NCBI RefSeq assembly: GCF_900116715.1
Contig: NZ_FPBM01000001.1
Span: 188,784 to 252,783 of the forward strand
Direction of reading: 5' to 3'
Length of the DNA stretch: 64,000 nt
DNA from: Polaromonas sp. YR568
GTDB taxonomy: Bacteria; Pseudomonadota; Gammaproteobacteria; Burkholderiales; Burkholderiaceae_C
Shown: one piece after another, positions 33,692-43,529 of the stretch
Layout of the letters: each line of letters starts with the position of its first letter
Position numbering within the stretch: position 1 is the stretch's first letter
Program-made: the position numbers and the translations under genes
The notes under the pieces: generated by a model
Database searches by the model: none
Told to the model about the DNA's origin: nothing
What the model saw: the letters and a program-made list of their open reading frames with translations, nothing else

Positions 33692-34693
33692 CTAAGGCCA
33701 GGCTTTCCACATTTGCGCGTGAGTGACATTTCGATAGTTTGACTGCTCGCACATGCCATCACTCGTTTCTTCCGGCAGGTGGCCTTTGTATTTTTCCCGG
33801 AATTTTCCTGCGTAGGTTTTGTAGCTGTCTTGAAAATTCCCGCCCGATTTATGGGCGATCATGATGTCCTTGCACACAGCCAATTTAAAGCCGCGTAAAA
33901 AAGCGGCATAAGTAAAGTCTGTGTCGTAAACATGAAAGCCGTCAAAGGTGTCTTCGTCGAAACGCACCGACTCGACGACACGGCGATTGGCCGCAAAAAG
34001 AACTCCATCTAAGGCCTGAATATCGCCAATCTGCGACAGTTCCGGCCCGCCCCACACCACCACATCGAAAAAATCACTGGGCCATGCCCCGGCCGATGGA
34101 TAGGCAACCACACCGTGAATATGAGGGTCACCACTGCTCATCCATCGGCTATCCTTTAGTCGAACAGTGCCGGCGCAGCCGATGACATCGAAGGTTCGCA
34201 AATGCTCACGGACCCGGCTGTCGAAACTCGGCGAGATGATCTCAATGTCATCATGGCAAAAAATCAGAATATCGCCCCGGCTTTTTTCGACGCCTCTGTT
34301 GTAGCCTTCACACAGTGACCGGGCATCATGAATGCCAATGATTTCATGCGGGGAATCACCAAAACGCTCCCTGAGATTGGCACAGACAAGTTCGTATTTA
34401 ACCGGATCGACGCTGCAGATGATGACGGAGATCAATGAATCCTCCTTCGTCTCGCTGCGTCCAATACCGGCACTGTGGGCGGCGGGAACCGAGCGACTTA
34501 CTGCACGACGGACAATCAGAAGAAAAATGACCCCAGCGAGGCAGAGCGCGGCGAGGATGGCGGCACCAACCGGGTATTTTTGCCAAAGCAAACAGGCGGC
34601 CAACGCGAGCGCACAGCAAGCCAGGGAGACCCCATATCTGATTTTTCGGCTTGCCCGGATCTGGGGTGGAGTGTCGGTCTGATTAGCGTCCAT
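33692..34693 (-). CDS. Membrane-anchored glycosyltransferase family 2-like protein
   Basis: 333 residues from the ATG at 34693 (MDANQTDTPP). Two membrane segments near residues 22-62 (YGVSLACCALALAACLLW and AAILAALCLAGVIFLLIV) anchor a cytosolic GT-A-like domain: SLISVIICSVDPVKYELVCA, CEGYNRGVEKSRGDILIFCH, then the HDD metal site in FCHDDIEII, and later DIQALDGVLFAANRRVV. It lacks a clear QxxRW. It resembles glycosyltransferase-like proteins (NTP-sugar binding) acting on surface glycans. Lower GC and an adjacent methyltransferase suggest transfer as a pair. Confidence 0.75.
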   Translation of the reverse strand: MDANQTDTPPQIRASRKIRYGVSLACCALALAACLLWQKYPVGAAILAALCLAGVIFLLIVRRAVSRSVPAAHSAGIGRSETKEDSLISVIICSVDPVKYELVCANLRERFGDSPHEIIGIHDARSLCEGYNRGVEKSRGDILIFCHDDIEIISPSFDSRVREHLRTFDVIGCAGTVRLKDSRWMSSGDPHIHGVVAYPSAGAWPSDFFDVVVWGGPELSQIGDIQALDGVLFAANRRVVESVRFDEDTFDGFHVYDTDFTYAAFLRGFKLAVCKDIMIAHKSGGNFQDSYKTYAGKFREKYKGHLPEETSDGMCEQSNYRNVTHAQMWKAWP

Positions 34694-34985
34694 GGTGGGG
34701 CATGAGGTTATCACTTATGGGAGCATTGCTCGGCCGTGGGCGCCGGGTTGTGGCCCGACATCTCCTCCGCCATGGATGGAACCCTCTTTGACGCAATGAA
34801 TAGCGCTATGAATATGAGAGCGCTACAAACTTCTCATTCGAAGCTTAGGGGAGCCCGGTCGCTATCCGGCGGCTATGTTGCGTCGGCTGCCGCGATAAGC
34901 GCCCCTATCTGCAAGCTGAAGTCAGAGGAGGAAGTGCCTCAGAATTTAAAAGTGCAAAATTTGACGCTATAATCTAAGGCTGTAT

Positions 34986-35061
34986 TCCTCAATAGCTCAG
35001 TTGGTAGAGCGCCGGACTGTTAATCCGTAGGTCCCTGGTTCGAGCCCAGGTTGAGGAGCCA
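34986..35061 (+). tRNA. tRNA-Asn (GTT)
   Basis: 76 bases including encoded CCA. Acceptor arms TCCTCAA and TTGAGGA pair fully. The D-arm AGCTC..GAGC, anticodon stem CCGGA/TCCGT... with loop CTGTTAA (anticodon GTT), and TTCGAGCC T-loop are normal. A -10-like TATAAT lies at 34968-34973. A terminator follows at 35072. Confidence 0.97.
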
Positions 35062-35071
35062 GTAAATTCCG

Positions 35072-35104
35072 AATGGGCACTCTTGAGGTGCCCATTTCTT
35101 TTTG
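35072..35104 (+). terminator. Rho-independent terminator after tRNA-Asn
   Basis: AATGGGCAC-TCTTGAG-GTGCCCATT, a 9-bp stem followed by TCTTTTTG. A second small hairpin (GGAAGACC/GGTCTTCC, 35119-35142) lies just beyond. Confidence 0.85.
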
Positions 35105-35256
35105 CGCTGTCCAAACCTGGAAGACCGCCCTTCGGGTCTTCCTCCGGATCACGCGCCGCCACGCACAGGCCTTGCTGCTGGTATCCACTCGGCTACCATG
35201 TGCGCATGCGCTTCACGGCCAGTTTCTACACCCTCCCGCCGGCAAGCTTTTGAGTC

Positions 35257-36024
35257 ATGGGGAAACTTCCACGCCCCATACCCTGGCTTGCCGCAGGCGA
35301 GGGCTTTCCGCCGCTGGAAGAGGCCTGGAGCCACCACGATCCAGCGCCCGGGCTGCTGGCTGCAGGTGCCGCCCTGGACGTCCCGACGCTGGTCCAGGCT
35401 TATTCGCAGGGCATTTTTCCCTGGTTCAGCCTGGGTCAACCCGTACTCTGGTGGAGCCCCCACCCTCGCATGGTGTTGCAAACGCAGAATTTCAAACTGC
35501 ATCGCTCCCTACGTAAGCGCATAGCCTGGTTTCAGGCGCAAGCTGGCTGCGAAATCCGCTTTGACAGCGACTTTGAGGCCGTTGTGAATGCCTGCGCGAA
35601 CAAGCCGCGGGCAGGCCAGCCCGGGACGTGGATTGTTCCGGACATGGTGCAGGCCTATACCTCACTGCACAAGGCGGGTCACGCCCACAGTGTGGAAACC
35701 TGGGCAAACGGGGCCTTGATTGGAGGTCTGTATTGCGTCAACCTCGGCCGCATGGTGTTTGGCGAATCGATGTTTGCTCACCAGACCGATGCCTCGAAGA
35801 TTGCCCTGTCCGCGCTGGTGGCTTTTTGCCGTGCACACGGTGTAGACATGATTGATTGCCAGCAGAACACCCAGCACCTGGCTTCCCTGGGCGCTGGCGA
35901 AATCGGCCGGCCGGACTTTGTCGCCCACCTTGGGCGGAACGTCGGCAAAACCGCTCCCACCTGGCAGTTCAAACCCGTATACTGGAATCAGCTTCTAACG
36001 TCGGGAACGCCAGACCTACCGTGA
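35257..36024 (+). CDS. aat: Leucyl/phenylalanyl-tRNA--protein transferase
   Basis: 255 residues. [40 protein letters not shown] (FPWF motif), [40 protein letters not shown] and [20 protein letters not shown] cover the family. It adds Leu or Phe to proteins with N-terminal Arg or Lys, marking them for ClpAP. Its stop overlaps the GTG start of bpt by the four bases GTGA, so the two N-end-rule transferases are coupled. Confidence 0.96.
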   Translation: MGKLPRPIPWLAAGEGFPPLEEAWSHHDPAPGLLAAGAALDVPTLVQAYSQGIFPWFSLGQPVLWWSPHPRMVLQTQNFKLHRSLRKRIAWFQAQAGCEIRFDSDFEAVVNACANKPRAGQPGTWIVPDMVQAYTSLHKAGHAHSVETWANGALIGGLYCVNLGRMVFGESMFAHQTDASKIALSALVAFCRAHGVDMIDCQQNTQHLASLGAGEIGRPDFVAHLGRNVGKTAPTWQFKPVYWNQLLTSGTPDLP

Positions 36025-36827
36025 CGCACCTCAAAGACCTGCCCCTGCAAACCTTGCAGTTTTATGCAACGGCCCCCTACCCGTGCAGCTATCTGCCGGG
36101 CAAGCAGGCCCGCTCGCAGGTCGCCACGCCCAGCCACCTTATCCACAATGATGCTTATTCGGATCTCGTGACGAACGGGTTCCGGCGCAGCGGCATGTTT
36201 ACGTACCGCCCCTATTGCGATGGTTGCCAGGCATGTGTGCCGCTTCGAGTGCCCGTCAACAGCTTCAGCGCAGACCGCAGCCAGCGCCGCGCCTGGAACC
36301 GGCATCAGACGCTGCACGCCCGTATTCTCAAGCTGTGTTTCATGCCCGAGCACTACCAGCTCTACCTGCGCTACCAGAACGGCCGCCACGCCGGCGGGGG
36401 CATGGACCATGACAGCATCGACCAATACACGCAATTCCTGCTGCAAAGCCGCGTCAATTCGCGCCTGGTGGAATTTCGCGAAAACCTGCCCAATGGCGAG
36501 CCGGGTGCGCTGAAGATGGTGTCCATCCTGGATGTGCTGGAAGACGGCATTTCGGCGGTTTACACGTTTTATGAGCCCGATCCGCGCGCCAGCTACGGCA
36601 ACTACAGTGTGCTTTGGCAAATAGAGCAAGCTCGCCAATTGGACCTGCCTTATGTCTACCTCGGTTACTGGATCGCCGAGAGCCCCAAGATGAACTACAA
36701 GGCGGGCTTCAAACCCAACGAGGTACTGATTGACGGCCGCTGGTCGCTTTCCACAGGCGCTCCGGTCACCTCCAATGCCGCCCCAGAGCAAGGCAATGCA
36801 TATGCCGGCAAGCTTGATAAGGTCTAG
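36021..36827 (+). CDS. bpt: Aspartate/glutamate leucyltransferase (Bpt)
   Basis: 268 residues from the GTG at 36021. The ORF extends upstream through aat in another frame, which is not used. N-terminal ATE motif region [20 protein letters not shown] and [20 protein letters not shown] (with CxxC), followed by the C-terminal AANH-like domain [20 protein letters not shown] and [20 protein letters not shown]. It adds Leu to N-terminal Asp or Glu, the second bacterial N-end-rule branch. Cotranscribed with aat. Confidence 0.96.
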   Translation: MTHLKDLPLQTLQFYATAPYPCSYLPGKQARSQVATPSHLIHNDAYSDLVTNGFRRSGMFTYRPYCDGCQACVPLRVPVNSFSADRSQRRAWNRHQTLHARILKLCFMPEHYQLYLRYQNGRHAGGGMDHDSIDQYTQFLLQSRVNSRLVEFRENLPNGEPGALKMVSILDVLEDGISAVYTFYEPDPRASYGNYSVLWQIEQARQLDLPYVYLGYWIAESPKMNYKAGFKPNEVLIDGRWSLSTGAPVTSNAAPEQGNAYAGKLDKV

Positions 36828-36905
36828 GCTTTTCGGTCACCTGCTTAAAAATCACTAAGTGCACTTACATTTCACAGGGTAAAATTTGCAGCAGGAAGCC
36901 TGCAT

Positions 36906-37685
36906 ATGAAAAAACCCGACACCGCACTCCCCGCCACACCGACCGTCCAGGTCCTTGAGAGGATGTTCACGCTGCTGGAGATTCTGGCCAATCGTGAAGA
37001 GGCACTCTCGCTCAAGGAAATCAGCGAAAAATCAGGCCTTCATCCTTCAACGGCACACCGCATCCTGAACGACCTGGCAACAGGCCGTTTTGTGGATCGG
37101 CCGGCTGCCGGCAGTTACAGGCTGGGGATGCGCCTGCTGGAGCTGGGCAATCTGGTCAAGGCCCGCCTGGACGTGCGCGATGCGGCGCTACTGCCGATGC
37201 GCGAGCTGCACAAGATCATCCAGCAGCCGGTGAACCTGAGCGTGCGCCAGGGCGACGAGATTGTGTATGTAGAACGCGCCTACAGCGAGCGCTCCGGCAT
37301 GCAGGTGGTACGCGCCATCGGCGGCCGCGCCCCGCTTCATCTGACATCCGTGGGCAAGCTCTTCCTGGCTTTCGATGACCCGCAGCGCTTGCGCACCTAC
37401 GCGACGCGCACCGGCTTGTCGGGGCAGACACGCAACAGCATCACCCAGTTGCCAATCCTCGAAAGAGAACTCTCCAAAGCGCGGCAATACGGCATCGCGC
37501 GTGACAACGAGGAACTGGAGTTGGGCGTGCGCTGCATGGCCGCAGGCATTTATGACGACCAGAACAAGCTGGTGGCGGGTTTGTCTATCTCGGCGCCGGC
37601 TGATCGGCTGGATGAGCACTGGCTGCCTAAGTTGCAGGCAACGGCCAACGAGATTTCAACTGCTTTGGGCTACAAACCCAAATAA
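36906..37685 (+). CDS. IclR-family transcriptional regulator
   Basis: 259 residues. N-terminal winged HTH (about 12-75): VQVLERMFTLLEILANREEA, SLKEISEKSGLHPSTAHRIL. The C-terminal effector domain holds NLSVRQGDEIVYVERAY, LHLTSVGKLFLAFDDP and YGIARDNEELELGVRCMAAG. IclR regulators usually control aromatic or short-chain acid catabolism, but no such genes adjoin it. It stands alone, with a gap holding a palindromic repeat on its right. Confidence 0.92.
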   Translation: MKKPDTALPATPTVQVLERMFTLLEILANREEALSLKEISEKSGLHPSTAHRILNDLATGRFVDRPAAGSYRLGMRLLELGNLVKARLDVRDAALLPMRELHKIIQQPVNLSVRQGDEIVYVERAYSERSGMQVVRAIGGRAPLHLTSVGKLFLAFDDPQRLRTYATRTGLSGQTRNSITQLPILERELSKARQYGIARDNEELELGVRCMAAGIYDDQNKLVAGLSISAPADRLDEHWLPKLQATANEISTALGYKPK

Positions 37686-37715
37686 GGGAATCCGTAGAAA
37701 ATCTTGAATGGGAAT

Positions 37716-37764
37716 GGGCGCTAGCCCACGAATGATGTGCGTACGCAGCTATCAATACGATAGC
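37716..37764 (-). repeat. Dispersed GCTA/TAGC palindromic element, best-preserved copy
   Basis: Read leftward: GCTATCGTATTGATAGC, then TGCGTACGCACATC and GTGGGCTAGCGCCC. It fills the 98-base space between convergent iclR-type and pbpG genes. Its tail TACGCACATC-CGTG-GGGCT-CC matches the copy at 59523. Confidence 0.75.
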
Positions 37765-37783
37765 TGGCGATTTCTACGGCCGT

Positions 37784-38848
37784 TTAGCCGTTGACCTGCT
37801 TGGCAGAGGTACTCACGTTGAGTTTGTGCTCGGTCACGGGATTGGATTCCACCCAGCGGCGAACGCGTTCAGCGTCGCCCAGGCGGCTCAGCTTGCCTGC
37901 GGAATCAAGAAACACCATGATCAGCTTGCGGCCCGCAATTTTGGTCTGCATGACCAGGCATTGGCCAGCTTCAGAGATATAGCCGGTCTTCTGCAAACCG
38001 ATGTCCCACTCGGGGTTCTTCACAAGGCGGTTGGTATTGTTGTACTGCAGCGTGCGGCTGCCAACGGCCACCTGATAGCCAGTGGAAGTGGACAATTCAC
38101 GCAGCACGGGGTCTCCGTGGGCAGCGTTGACCAGCGTGGCCAAATCCTGAGCGCTCGACTGATTACGGCTCGAAAGGCCTGTGGGCTCCACATAGCTGGT
38201 GTCGGTCATGCCCAGCATCTTGGCCTTGGCGTTCATCAGGCTCACGAAAGTGCCCATGCCACCAGGATAGGTGCGTCCCAAGGCATGTGCCGCGCGGTTC
38301 TCGCTGGACATCAGTGCAAGGTGAAGCAATTCGCCGCGCGTTAGCGTGGTACCGACCTTGAGGCGCGAGCTGCTGCCTTTTTCGGTGTCCACGTCATCCT
38401 GGGTCACCGTAATCAATTCGTCCATGGGCAGCTTGGCGCCGCTGATGATCACGCCGGTCATCAGCTTGGTGAGCGAAGCGATCGGCAACACAGCATGGTC
38501 GTTTTTGCTGAACAGCACTTCACGTGTGTCCTGGTCAATCACCAGCGCCACGCTGGACTTGAGTTCCAGCGGATCCTGCGCACTATGCAAGCCGGCGATC
38601 TGACCGAAAGAAGGCTTTGGAGGCGCAGAGACGCGAATGATGCTTCTGCGCTGTTTTGCACCTGCAACAAAACGTACGCTCTTGCGCGTGGAAATGACTT
38701 TCTTGGAAGCGGCCGCTTTCGACGATGCGTGCTGCTTCTTGACGACGGTGTTTTTGCCTGCGGCGTTCGCGGCAGGTATTGCAAAGGCAGTTGCCAGAGC
38801 CAGGAATCCAACGATTTTTAATGCGCGATTGAAAATCAGATGAGCCAT
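37784..38848 (-). CDS. pbpG: D-alanyl-D-alanine endopeptidase (PBP7 type)
   Basis: 354 residues from the ATG at 38848. Signal peptide KIVGFLALATAFAIPAANAA; then a basic linker (KNTVVKKQHASSKAAASKK). The peptidase S11 domain starts near residue 100 with the active-site motif PIASLTKLMTG (SxxK), the SSEN triad (SxN) and KTGYISEAGQ (KTG). PBP7 cleaves D-Ala-meso-DAP cross-links in the periplasm. It lacks the C-terminal amphipathic anchor of DacA-type carboxypeptidases. Starts towards the leuA terminator region. Confidence 0.93.
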   Translation of the reverse strand: MAHLIFNRALKIVGFLALATAFAIPAANAAGKNTVVKKQHASSKAAASKKVISTRKSVRFVAGAKQRRSIIRVSAPPKPSFGQIAGLHSAQDPLELKSSVALVIDQDTREVLFSKNDHAVLPIASLTKLMTGVIISGAKLPMDELITVTQDDVDTEKGSSSRLKVGTTLTRGELLHLALMSSENRAAHALGRTYPGGMGTFVSLMNAKAKMLGMTDTSYVEPTGLSSRNQSSAQDLATLVNAAHGDPVLRELSTSTGYQVAVGSRTLQYNNTNRLVKNPEWDIGLQKTGYISEAGQCLVMQTKIAGRKLIMVFLDSAGKLSRLGDAERVRRWVESNPVTEHKLNVSTSAKQVNG

Positions 38849-38909
38849 GGTGGGTATTGCCTGCGTGGGATTGCAATGGATGAGATGGCTGGAGTGTATA
38901 CAAATAGAA

Positions 38910-38943
38910 AAAGTCACGCAATATCAAAAACTTGCGTGACTTT
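38910..38943 (-). terminator. Rho-independent terminator of the leuA transcript
   Basis: AAAGTCACGCAA and TTGCGTGACTTT form a perfect 12-bp stem. Read leftward the stem is followed by TTCTATTTG after a TTTTT run, so it best serves the leftward leuA genes. The opposite strand has a weaker tail. Confidence 0.85.
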
Positions 38944-39054
38944 CCTAAAAACACACTCACTTCGGGGCAGATTTGCAGTCCATCAGCACCATTTGCGGCA
39001 AGACATAACCCTAAGTCATTGAATATAAAGGATTTTATTTTCCTATTTGTTACA

Positions 39055-40593
39055 TTATCCCTGTGCGGCCACCCGGTCAGCTTTACTTTGGAGTTTGTTC
39101 AGGGCGCTCAAATAAGCCTTTGCCGACGCCACCACGATATCGGGGTCCGCCCCCACGCCGTTAACCACCCGCCCGCTGTTTTGCAGGCGTACCGTGACTT
39201 CCCCCTGGCTTTCTGTCGACCCGCTGATCGCGTTCACAGAGTAAAGCACCATCTCCGCACCGCTTTTGACGTGTGATTCGATGGCTTTGAGGGAGGCATC
39301 TACGGGGCCGTTACCGTCCGATTCGCCTTTGACTTCCTTGCCCGCGACCGTGAACACGACACTGGCCTGGGGCCGCTCGCCGGTCTCGCTGTGCTGCGAC
39401 AGGGACACAAAGCCGTACTGCTCGTTGTCATGCGACGCGCTTTCGTCACTGGCCAACGCAAGGATGTCCTCGTCAAAAATCTCGCTCTTGCGGTCGGCGA
39501 GTTCTTTGAACTTGGCAAATGCATTGTTGATATCCGCTTCGCTTTCCATGGCGACGCCCAGCTCCAGCAGGCGTTGTTTGAACGCATTGCGTCCGCTCAG
39601 CTTGCCCAGCACGATCTTGTTGGCGCTCCAGCCCACATCTTCTGCGCGCATGATTTCGTAGGTATCGCGCGCCTTGAGCACGCCGTCCTGGTGGATACCT
39701 GAGGCATGGGCGAAGGCATTGGCGCCGACCACGGCCTTGTTGGGCTGCACCACAAAGCCGGTGGTCTGGCTCACCATGCGGCTGGCCGCCAGGATGTGCT
39801 GCGTGTCGATACCCAGGTCGAGTCCGAAGTAATCCTTGCGGGTCTTTACGGCCATCACCACTTCTTCAAGCGAACAGTTACCGGCACGCTCGCCAAGGCC
39901 GTTGATGGTGCACTCCACCTGCCGGGCGCCACCGATTTTCACGCCGGCCAGGGAGTTGGCCACCGCCATGCCCAGATCGTTATGGCAATGTACCGACCAG
40001 ATTGCCTTGTCGCTGTTGGGAATGCGCTCGCGCAGGTTTTTGATGAAATTGCCGTAGAGCTCAGGGATAGCGTAGCCCACGGTGTCCGGCACGTTGATGG
40101 TGGTTGCACCTTCGTTGATCACGGCTTCCAGCACGCGGCAGAGAAAGTCGGGGTCCGAGCGATAACCGTCTTCAGGGCTGAACTCAATGTCTCCCATCAG
40201 GTTTTTAGCAAATCGCACAGACAACTTGGCCTGCTCGAACACCTGGTCAGGCGTCATGCGCAGCTTCTTTTCCATGTGCAGGGCGCTGGTCGCAAGGAAC
40301 AGGTGCAGGCGTCCTGAGGCCGCCGGCTTCAAGGCTTCCGCGGCCCGCGAAATATCCCTGTCGTTGGCACGTGCCAATGAACAGACGGTGGAATCCTTGA
40401 CAACCTCCGCGATGGCTTTCACGCACTCGAAGTCGCCGTTGGAGCTGGCCGCAAAGCCGGCTTCGATCACATCGACCTTCAGGCGCTCCAGCTGACGGGC
40501 GATCCGCAGCTTTTCGTCCTTGGTCATGGAGGCGCCGGGAGACTGTTCGCCGTCGCGCAAAGTGGTGTCAAAAATAATGAGTTTGTCCGTCAT
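39055..40593 (-). CDS. leuA: 2-isopropylmalate synthase, classical LeuA
   Basis: 512 residues. [20 protein letters not shown] at the N-terminus, metal ligands in [52 protein letters not shown] and the C-terminal leucine-binding domain [20 protein letters not shown]. It condenses acetyl-CoA with 2-oxoisovalerate, the first step to leucine. It lies 61 bases downstream of a second, longer leuA-type gene, so two isoenzymes are encoded in tandem. A terminator follows at 38910-38943. Confidence 0.95.
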   Translation of the reverse strand: MTDKLIIFDTTLRDGEQSPGASMTKDEKLRIARQLERLKVDVIEAGFAASSNGDFECVKAIAEVVKDSTVCSLARANDRDISRAAEALKPAASGRLHLFLATSALHMEKKLRMTPDQVFEQAKLSVRFAKNLMGDIEFSPEDGYRSDPDFLCRVLEAVINEGATTINVPDTVGYAIPELYGNFIKNLRERIPNSDKAIWSVHCHNDLGMAVANSLAGVKIGGARQVECTINGLGERAGNCSLEEVVMAVKTRKDYFGLDLGIDTQHILAASRMVSQTTGFVVQPNKAVVGANAFAHASGIHQDGVLKARDTYEIMRAEDVGWSANKIVLGKLSGRNAFKQRLLELGVAMESEADINNAFAKFKELADRKSEIFDEDILALASDESASHDNEQYGFVSLSQHSETGERPQASVVFTVAGKEVKGESDGNGPVDASLKAIESHVKSGAEMVLYSVNAISGSTESQGEVTVRLQNSGRVVNGVGADPDIVVASAKAYLSALNKLQSKADRVAAQG

Positions 40594-40654
40594 GGTGGGG
40601 CTCCTGGCGCACTGGGCGCTCTGTATTTTGAGTGTCTTGAATCGAGGCTAATTG

Positions 40655-42349
40655 CTAATTGCTGATGGTAGCTTCGCCGGTCAGCTGGCCAGCCCTGCTG
40701 CGCTGCAGGCCGGAGACGATGGCTTTAAGAGAGGCTGACACGATGTTGCCGTCCATACCGACGCCAAACAGCGTCTGGTCGTTGATGCGCAACTCCAGAT
40801 AGGCCACCGCCTGAGCGCCTGCCCCCGCCCCAATGGCGTGCTCGTGATAATCCAGTACGCGAACGGTGTGGCCCGTTGCATCCGCCAGGCCCGTAACAAA
40901 GGCGTCAATGGGGCCGGTGCCGGTGCCTTCAACAGCATGGCGCCGCCCCGAGAGCTGCACGTCAGCCTTGATATGGAAAGACTCGCCGCCGGTCTTCCCG
41001 GTTTCTTCAATCACCAGCCGCTGTGGCGCGGCGATGGTCTGCACACCGTACTCTTTTTCAAACAGCGCAAAGATGTCTTTCCCGGTCAACTCTTTGCCCG
41101 TTGCATCCATCACCGATTGCACTACCTGGCTGAACTCGATCTGCAGCCGGCGTGGCAGTTCAAGCCCAAACTCGCTTTCGAGCAAATAGGCGATGCCGCC
41201 CTTGCCCGACTGACTGTTAACGCGAATCACGGCCTCGTAGCTACGGCCCAGATCCTTGGGGTCAATCGGCAAATAAGGCATGTCCCATACATCGCCCTCT
41301 TTGCGTGCAGCAAAGGCTTTCTTGATCGCATCCTGGTGTGAACCTGAAAACGAGGTGTAGACCAGGTCGCCCGCATAGGGGTGGCGGGGATGCACGGGCA
41401 ACTGGTTGCAGTGCTCCACTGTGCGGCGAATCTCGTCGATCTCAGAGAAATCCAGCCCCGGGGACACGCCCTGGGTGTAGAGGTTGAGCGCGATGTTCAC
41501 GAGGTCCACGTTGCCGGTACGTTCGCCGTTACCAAAGAGACAACCTTCGATGCGGTCAGCGCCTGCCATCAAGGCCAGCTCACCTGCCGCAGTGCCCGTT
41601 CCGCGGTCGTTGTGGGGATGAACCGAAATCACGATGGCATCGCGCCGGGCAAGGTGGCGATGCATCCACTCCATCATGTCCGCAAAAATATTCGGCGTGG
41701 AATGCTCCACCGTGGACGGCAGGTTGATGATGCATTTGCGTTCAGGCGTCGGCTGCCAGACATCGGTCACTGCGTCGACCACCCGTTTGGAAAAAGCCAG
41801 TTCGGTGCCAGACCACATCTCGGGTGAATACTGGAAAGTCCACTCCGTTTCAGGCTGTTCCGCGGCAAGTTGCTGGAAAAGGCGCGCATTGTCGGTCGCA
41901 AGCTTGACGATCTCATCCTCATCCATACCCAGCACTACACGGCGCATGACTGGAGCGGTGGCGTTGTAGAGATGAACAATGGCTTTTTTGGCGCCTTTGA
42001 GCGATTCGAAAGTGCGGCGAATCAGCGGCTCACGTGCCTGGGTCAGCACCTGGATGGTCACATCGTCAGGAATCAGCTTGCCGTCGATGAGTTGGCGAAG
42101 GAAATCGAACTCGACCTGAGAGGCCGAGGGAAAACCCACTTCGATTTCCTTGAAACCGATCTTCACCAAGGTATTGAACATCCTCAGCTTGCGGGGAATG
42201 TCCATGGGCTCGATCAGCGCCTGGTTGCCGTCCCGCAGATCCACGCTGCACCAGATGGGCGCTTGCGTCAGCACAGCATCTGGCCAGGTGCGGTCTGCCA
42301 GCTTGACTGGCGCGAAGGATTTGTATTTGCTGGAAGGTGTTTTCAACAT
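40655..42349 (-). CDS. leuA: 2-isopropylmalate synthase, long (type 2) LeuA
   Basis: 564 residues from the ATG at 42349 (GAG six bases upstream; ATG 42355 is alternative). Long LeuA class: [40 protein letters not shown], the metal motif [40 protein letters not shown] and the C-terminal LeuA_dimer domain with [24 protein letters not shown] elements. Only weakly similar to the tandem 512-residue paralogue. It is preceded by a leader peptide and attenuator (42400-42504), so leucine supply probably controls it by attenuation. Confidence 0.94.
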   Translation of the reverse strand: MLKTPSSKYKSFAPVKLADRTWPDAVLTQAPIWCSVDLRDGNQALIEPMDIPRKLRMFNTLVKIGFKEIEVGFPSASQVEFDFLRQLIDGKLIPDDVTIQVLTQAREPLIRRTFESLKGAKKAIVHLYNATAPVMRRVVLGMDEDEIVKLATDNARLFQQLAAEQPETEWTFQYSPEMWSGTELAFSKRVVDAVTDVWQPTPERKCIINLPSTVEHSTPNIFADMMEWMHRHLARRDAIVISVHPHNDRGTGTAAGELALMAGADRIEGCLFGNGERTGNVDLVNIALNLYTQGVSPGLDFSEIDEIRRTVEHCNQLPVHPRHPYAGDLVYTSFSGSHQDAIKKAFAARKEGDVWDMPYLPIDPKDLGRSYEAVIRVNSQSGKGGIAYLLESEFGLELPRRLQIEFSQVVQSVMDATGKELTGKDIFALFEKEYGVQTIAAPQRLVIEETGKTGGESFHIKADVQLSGRRHAVEGTGTGPIDAFVTGLADATGHTVRVLDYHEHAIGAGAGAQAVAYLELRINDQTLFGVGMDGNIVSASLKAIVSGLQRSRAGQLTGEATISN

Positions 42350-42399
42350 GGTCATCTCATCAACCCCAAAGATTACAAAAACCAGCAACCCAAAACAAA

Positions 42400-42430
42400 A
42401 ACGGCCCGTTGCTGGTGCAAACGGGCCGTT
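42400..42430 (-). terminator. leuA attenuator terminator
   Basis: Read leftward: AACGGCCCGTT (42430-42420), 9-base loop, AACGGGCCGTT (42410-42400), then TTTGTTTTG. An 11-bp stem with a T-rich tail, 50 bases before the leuA start and 20 bases after the leader stop. Leader bases 42468-42462 (AACGGGC) repeat the 3' arm and can pair with the 5' arm instead, giving an antiterminator. Confidence 0.88.
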
Positions 42431-42450
42431 GAATCAGGTGTACGCGTGCG

Positions 42451-42504
42451 CTACCGTCTCCGCCCGTTGGCAGATAGCAGTAGTGCTAGCGAAATTCGTT
42501 TCAT
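42451..42504 (-). CDS. leuA leader peptide (attenuation)
   Basis: A 17-codon ORF, MKRISLALLLSANGRRR then TAG, too short for standard gene finding. Positions 6 and 8-10 are Leu, encoded CTA, CTA, CTG, CTA; CTA is rare in this GC-rich sequence. Stalling at these codons when charged tRNA-Leu is scarce would free the AACGGGC segment of codons 13-15 to pair with the terminator 5' arm. The leader starts 20 bases after the pssA stop, so it may be reached by read-through or by its own promoter (a TAAAAT lies at 42522-42527). Confidence 0.85.
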   Translation of the reverse strand: MKRISLALLLSANGRRR

Positions 42505-42524
42505 CCGGTCAATGTACCACAATT

Positions 42525-43337
42525 TTATTTGTGAAGACCGCGCTCGTCGGGCTCGTCGGTGGACGTAGAAATCACGCTGGTTTGCAGGCCCTTGGCCTTG
42601 CGCCAGCCATACAGCACGTAACCCGACAGGCCGTAAAGAACAAACAGGCCGAACATGACTGTGGGCGGGTGGATGTTGATGACGGCAATCCCGAGTGCGA
42701 TCAATACGATGGCCGCGAAAGGTACGCTGCGCTTCATCTGAACGTCCTTGAAACTGTAAAAAGGCACGTTCGTCACCATCGTGAGACCAGCGTACAAGGT
42801 CAACGCAAAAGTCACCCAGCGAACTTCCATTCCGCTGATGCCAGCGTCGGTCATCAGCCAGATAAAGCCAGCCACCAGCGCGGCGGCTGCCGGCGACGGC
42901 AGGCCCTGGAAGAACCGCTTGTCGACCACTCCAGTATTCACATTAAAGCGAGCCAGGCGCAGCGCCGCGCAGGCGCAATAGACAAAAGCGCCAATCCAGC
43001 CCCAGCGCCCCAGGCTGGTCAGCGCCCAGACGTAGGCAATCAGGGCGGGTGCGGCGCCGAACGACACCATGTCGGAGAGCGAATCCATCTGCTCGCCGAA
43101 TGCGCTTTGCGTATTGGTCATGCGGGCGACCCGGCCGTCGAGGCTGTCGAGGATCATGGCGCAAAAGACACCGATAGCGGCCTGGTCAAACCGCCCGTTC
43201 ATGGCCATCACGATGGCGTAAAAGCCGCCGAACAGCGCGGCCAGCGTAAAGAGATTGGGCAGTATGTAGATGCCTTTGCGGCGCTTGCGTATCACCACGC
43301 CTTCCGTGGCGGTCGCCGATTCTTCGCCATCATGCAT
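42525..43337 (-). CDS. pssA: CDP-diacylglycerol--serine O-phosphatidyltransferase
   Basis: 270 residues from the ATG at 43337, with AGGAG eight bases upstream. The longer ORF to 43451 runs through a repeat. Membrane protein of about seven segments. The CDP-alcohol phosphotransferase motif D-G-x2-A-R-x8-G-x3-D-x3-D is DGRVARMTNTQSAFGEQMDS plus LSD. It makes phosphatidylserine, precursor of phosphatidylethanolamine. The position between ilvC and leuA is common in Burkholderiales. A terminator separates it from ilvC. Confidence 0.94.
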   Translation of the reverse strand: MHDGEESATATEGVVIRKRRKGIYILPNLFTLAALFGGFYAIVMAMNGRFDQAAIGVFCAMILDSLDGRVARMTNTQSAFGEQMDSLSDMVSFGAAPALIAYVWALTSLGRWGWIGAFVYCACAALRLARFNVNTGVVDKRFFQGLPSPAAAALVAGFIWLMTDAGISGMEVRWVTFALTLYAGLTMVTNVPFYSFKDVQMKRSVPFAAIVLIALGIAVINIHPPTVMFGLFVLYGLSGYVLYGWRKAKGLQTSVISTSTDEPDERGLHK

Positions 43338-43344
43338 AAAAACA

Positions 43345-43391
43345 CTCCTGAGGCACAACTGGTGCGCGTAAACAGCTACTAAATTCATAGC
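43345..43391 (-). repeat. Dispersed GCTA/TAGC palindromic element upstream of pssA
   Basis: Read leftward: GCTATGAATTTAGTAGC, TGTTTACGCGCACC and a short tail running into the AGGAG of pssA. It therefore forms part of the pssA 5' leader and could influence its translation. Confidence 0.65.
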
Positions 43392-43529
43392 ATCCAAGGA
43401 CACCATCGAGGAGCCGGCCTGCCCACCGGGGGCTTGCAATTGCCGGCTCAAGGCGCCAAGGATACCAAGATCGAAGCTGCGATCATTTTTATCGCAGCGT
43501 CGATGTCATCAGCTTGACTTCATCAACAA

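Noticed and set aside
34736..34972. 78-codon ORF before tRNA-Asn
   Set aside because: Low-complexity translation, no ribosome site, ends in the tRNA promoter region; treated as intergenic.
34997..35188. Minus-strand ORF of 63 codons over tRNA-Asn
   Set aside because: It is antisense to the tRNA and its terminator; the PGLEPGTYG-type peptide is a well-known artefact of reading this tRNA backwards.
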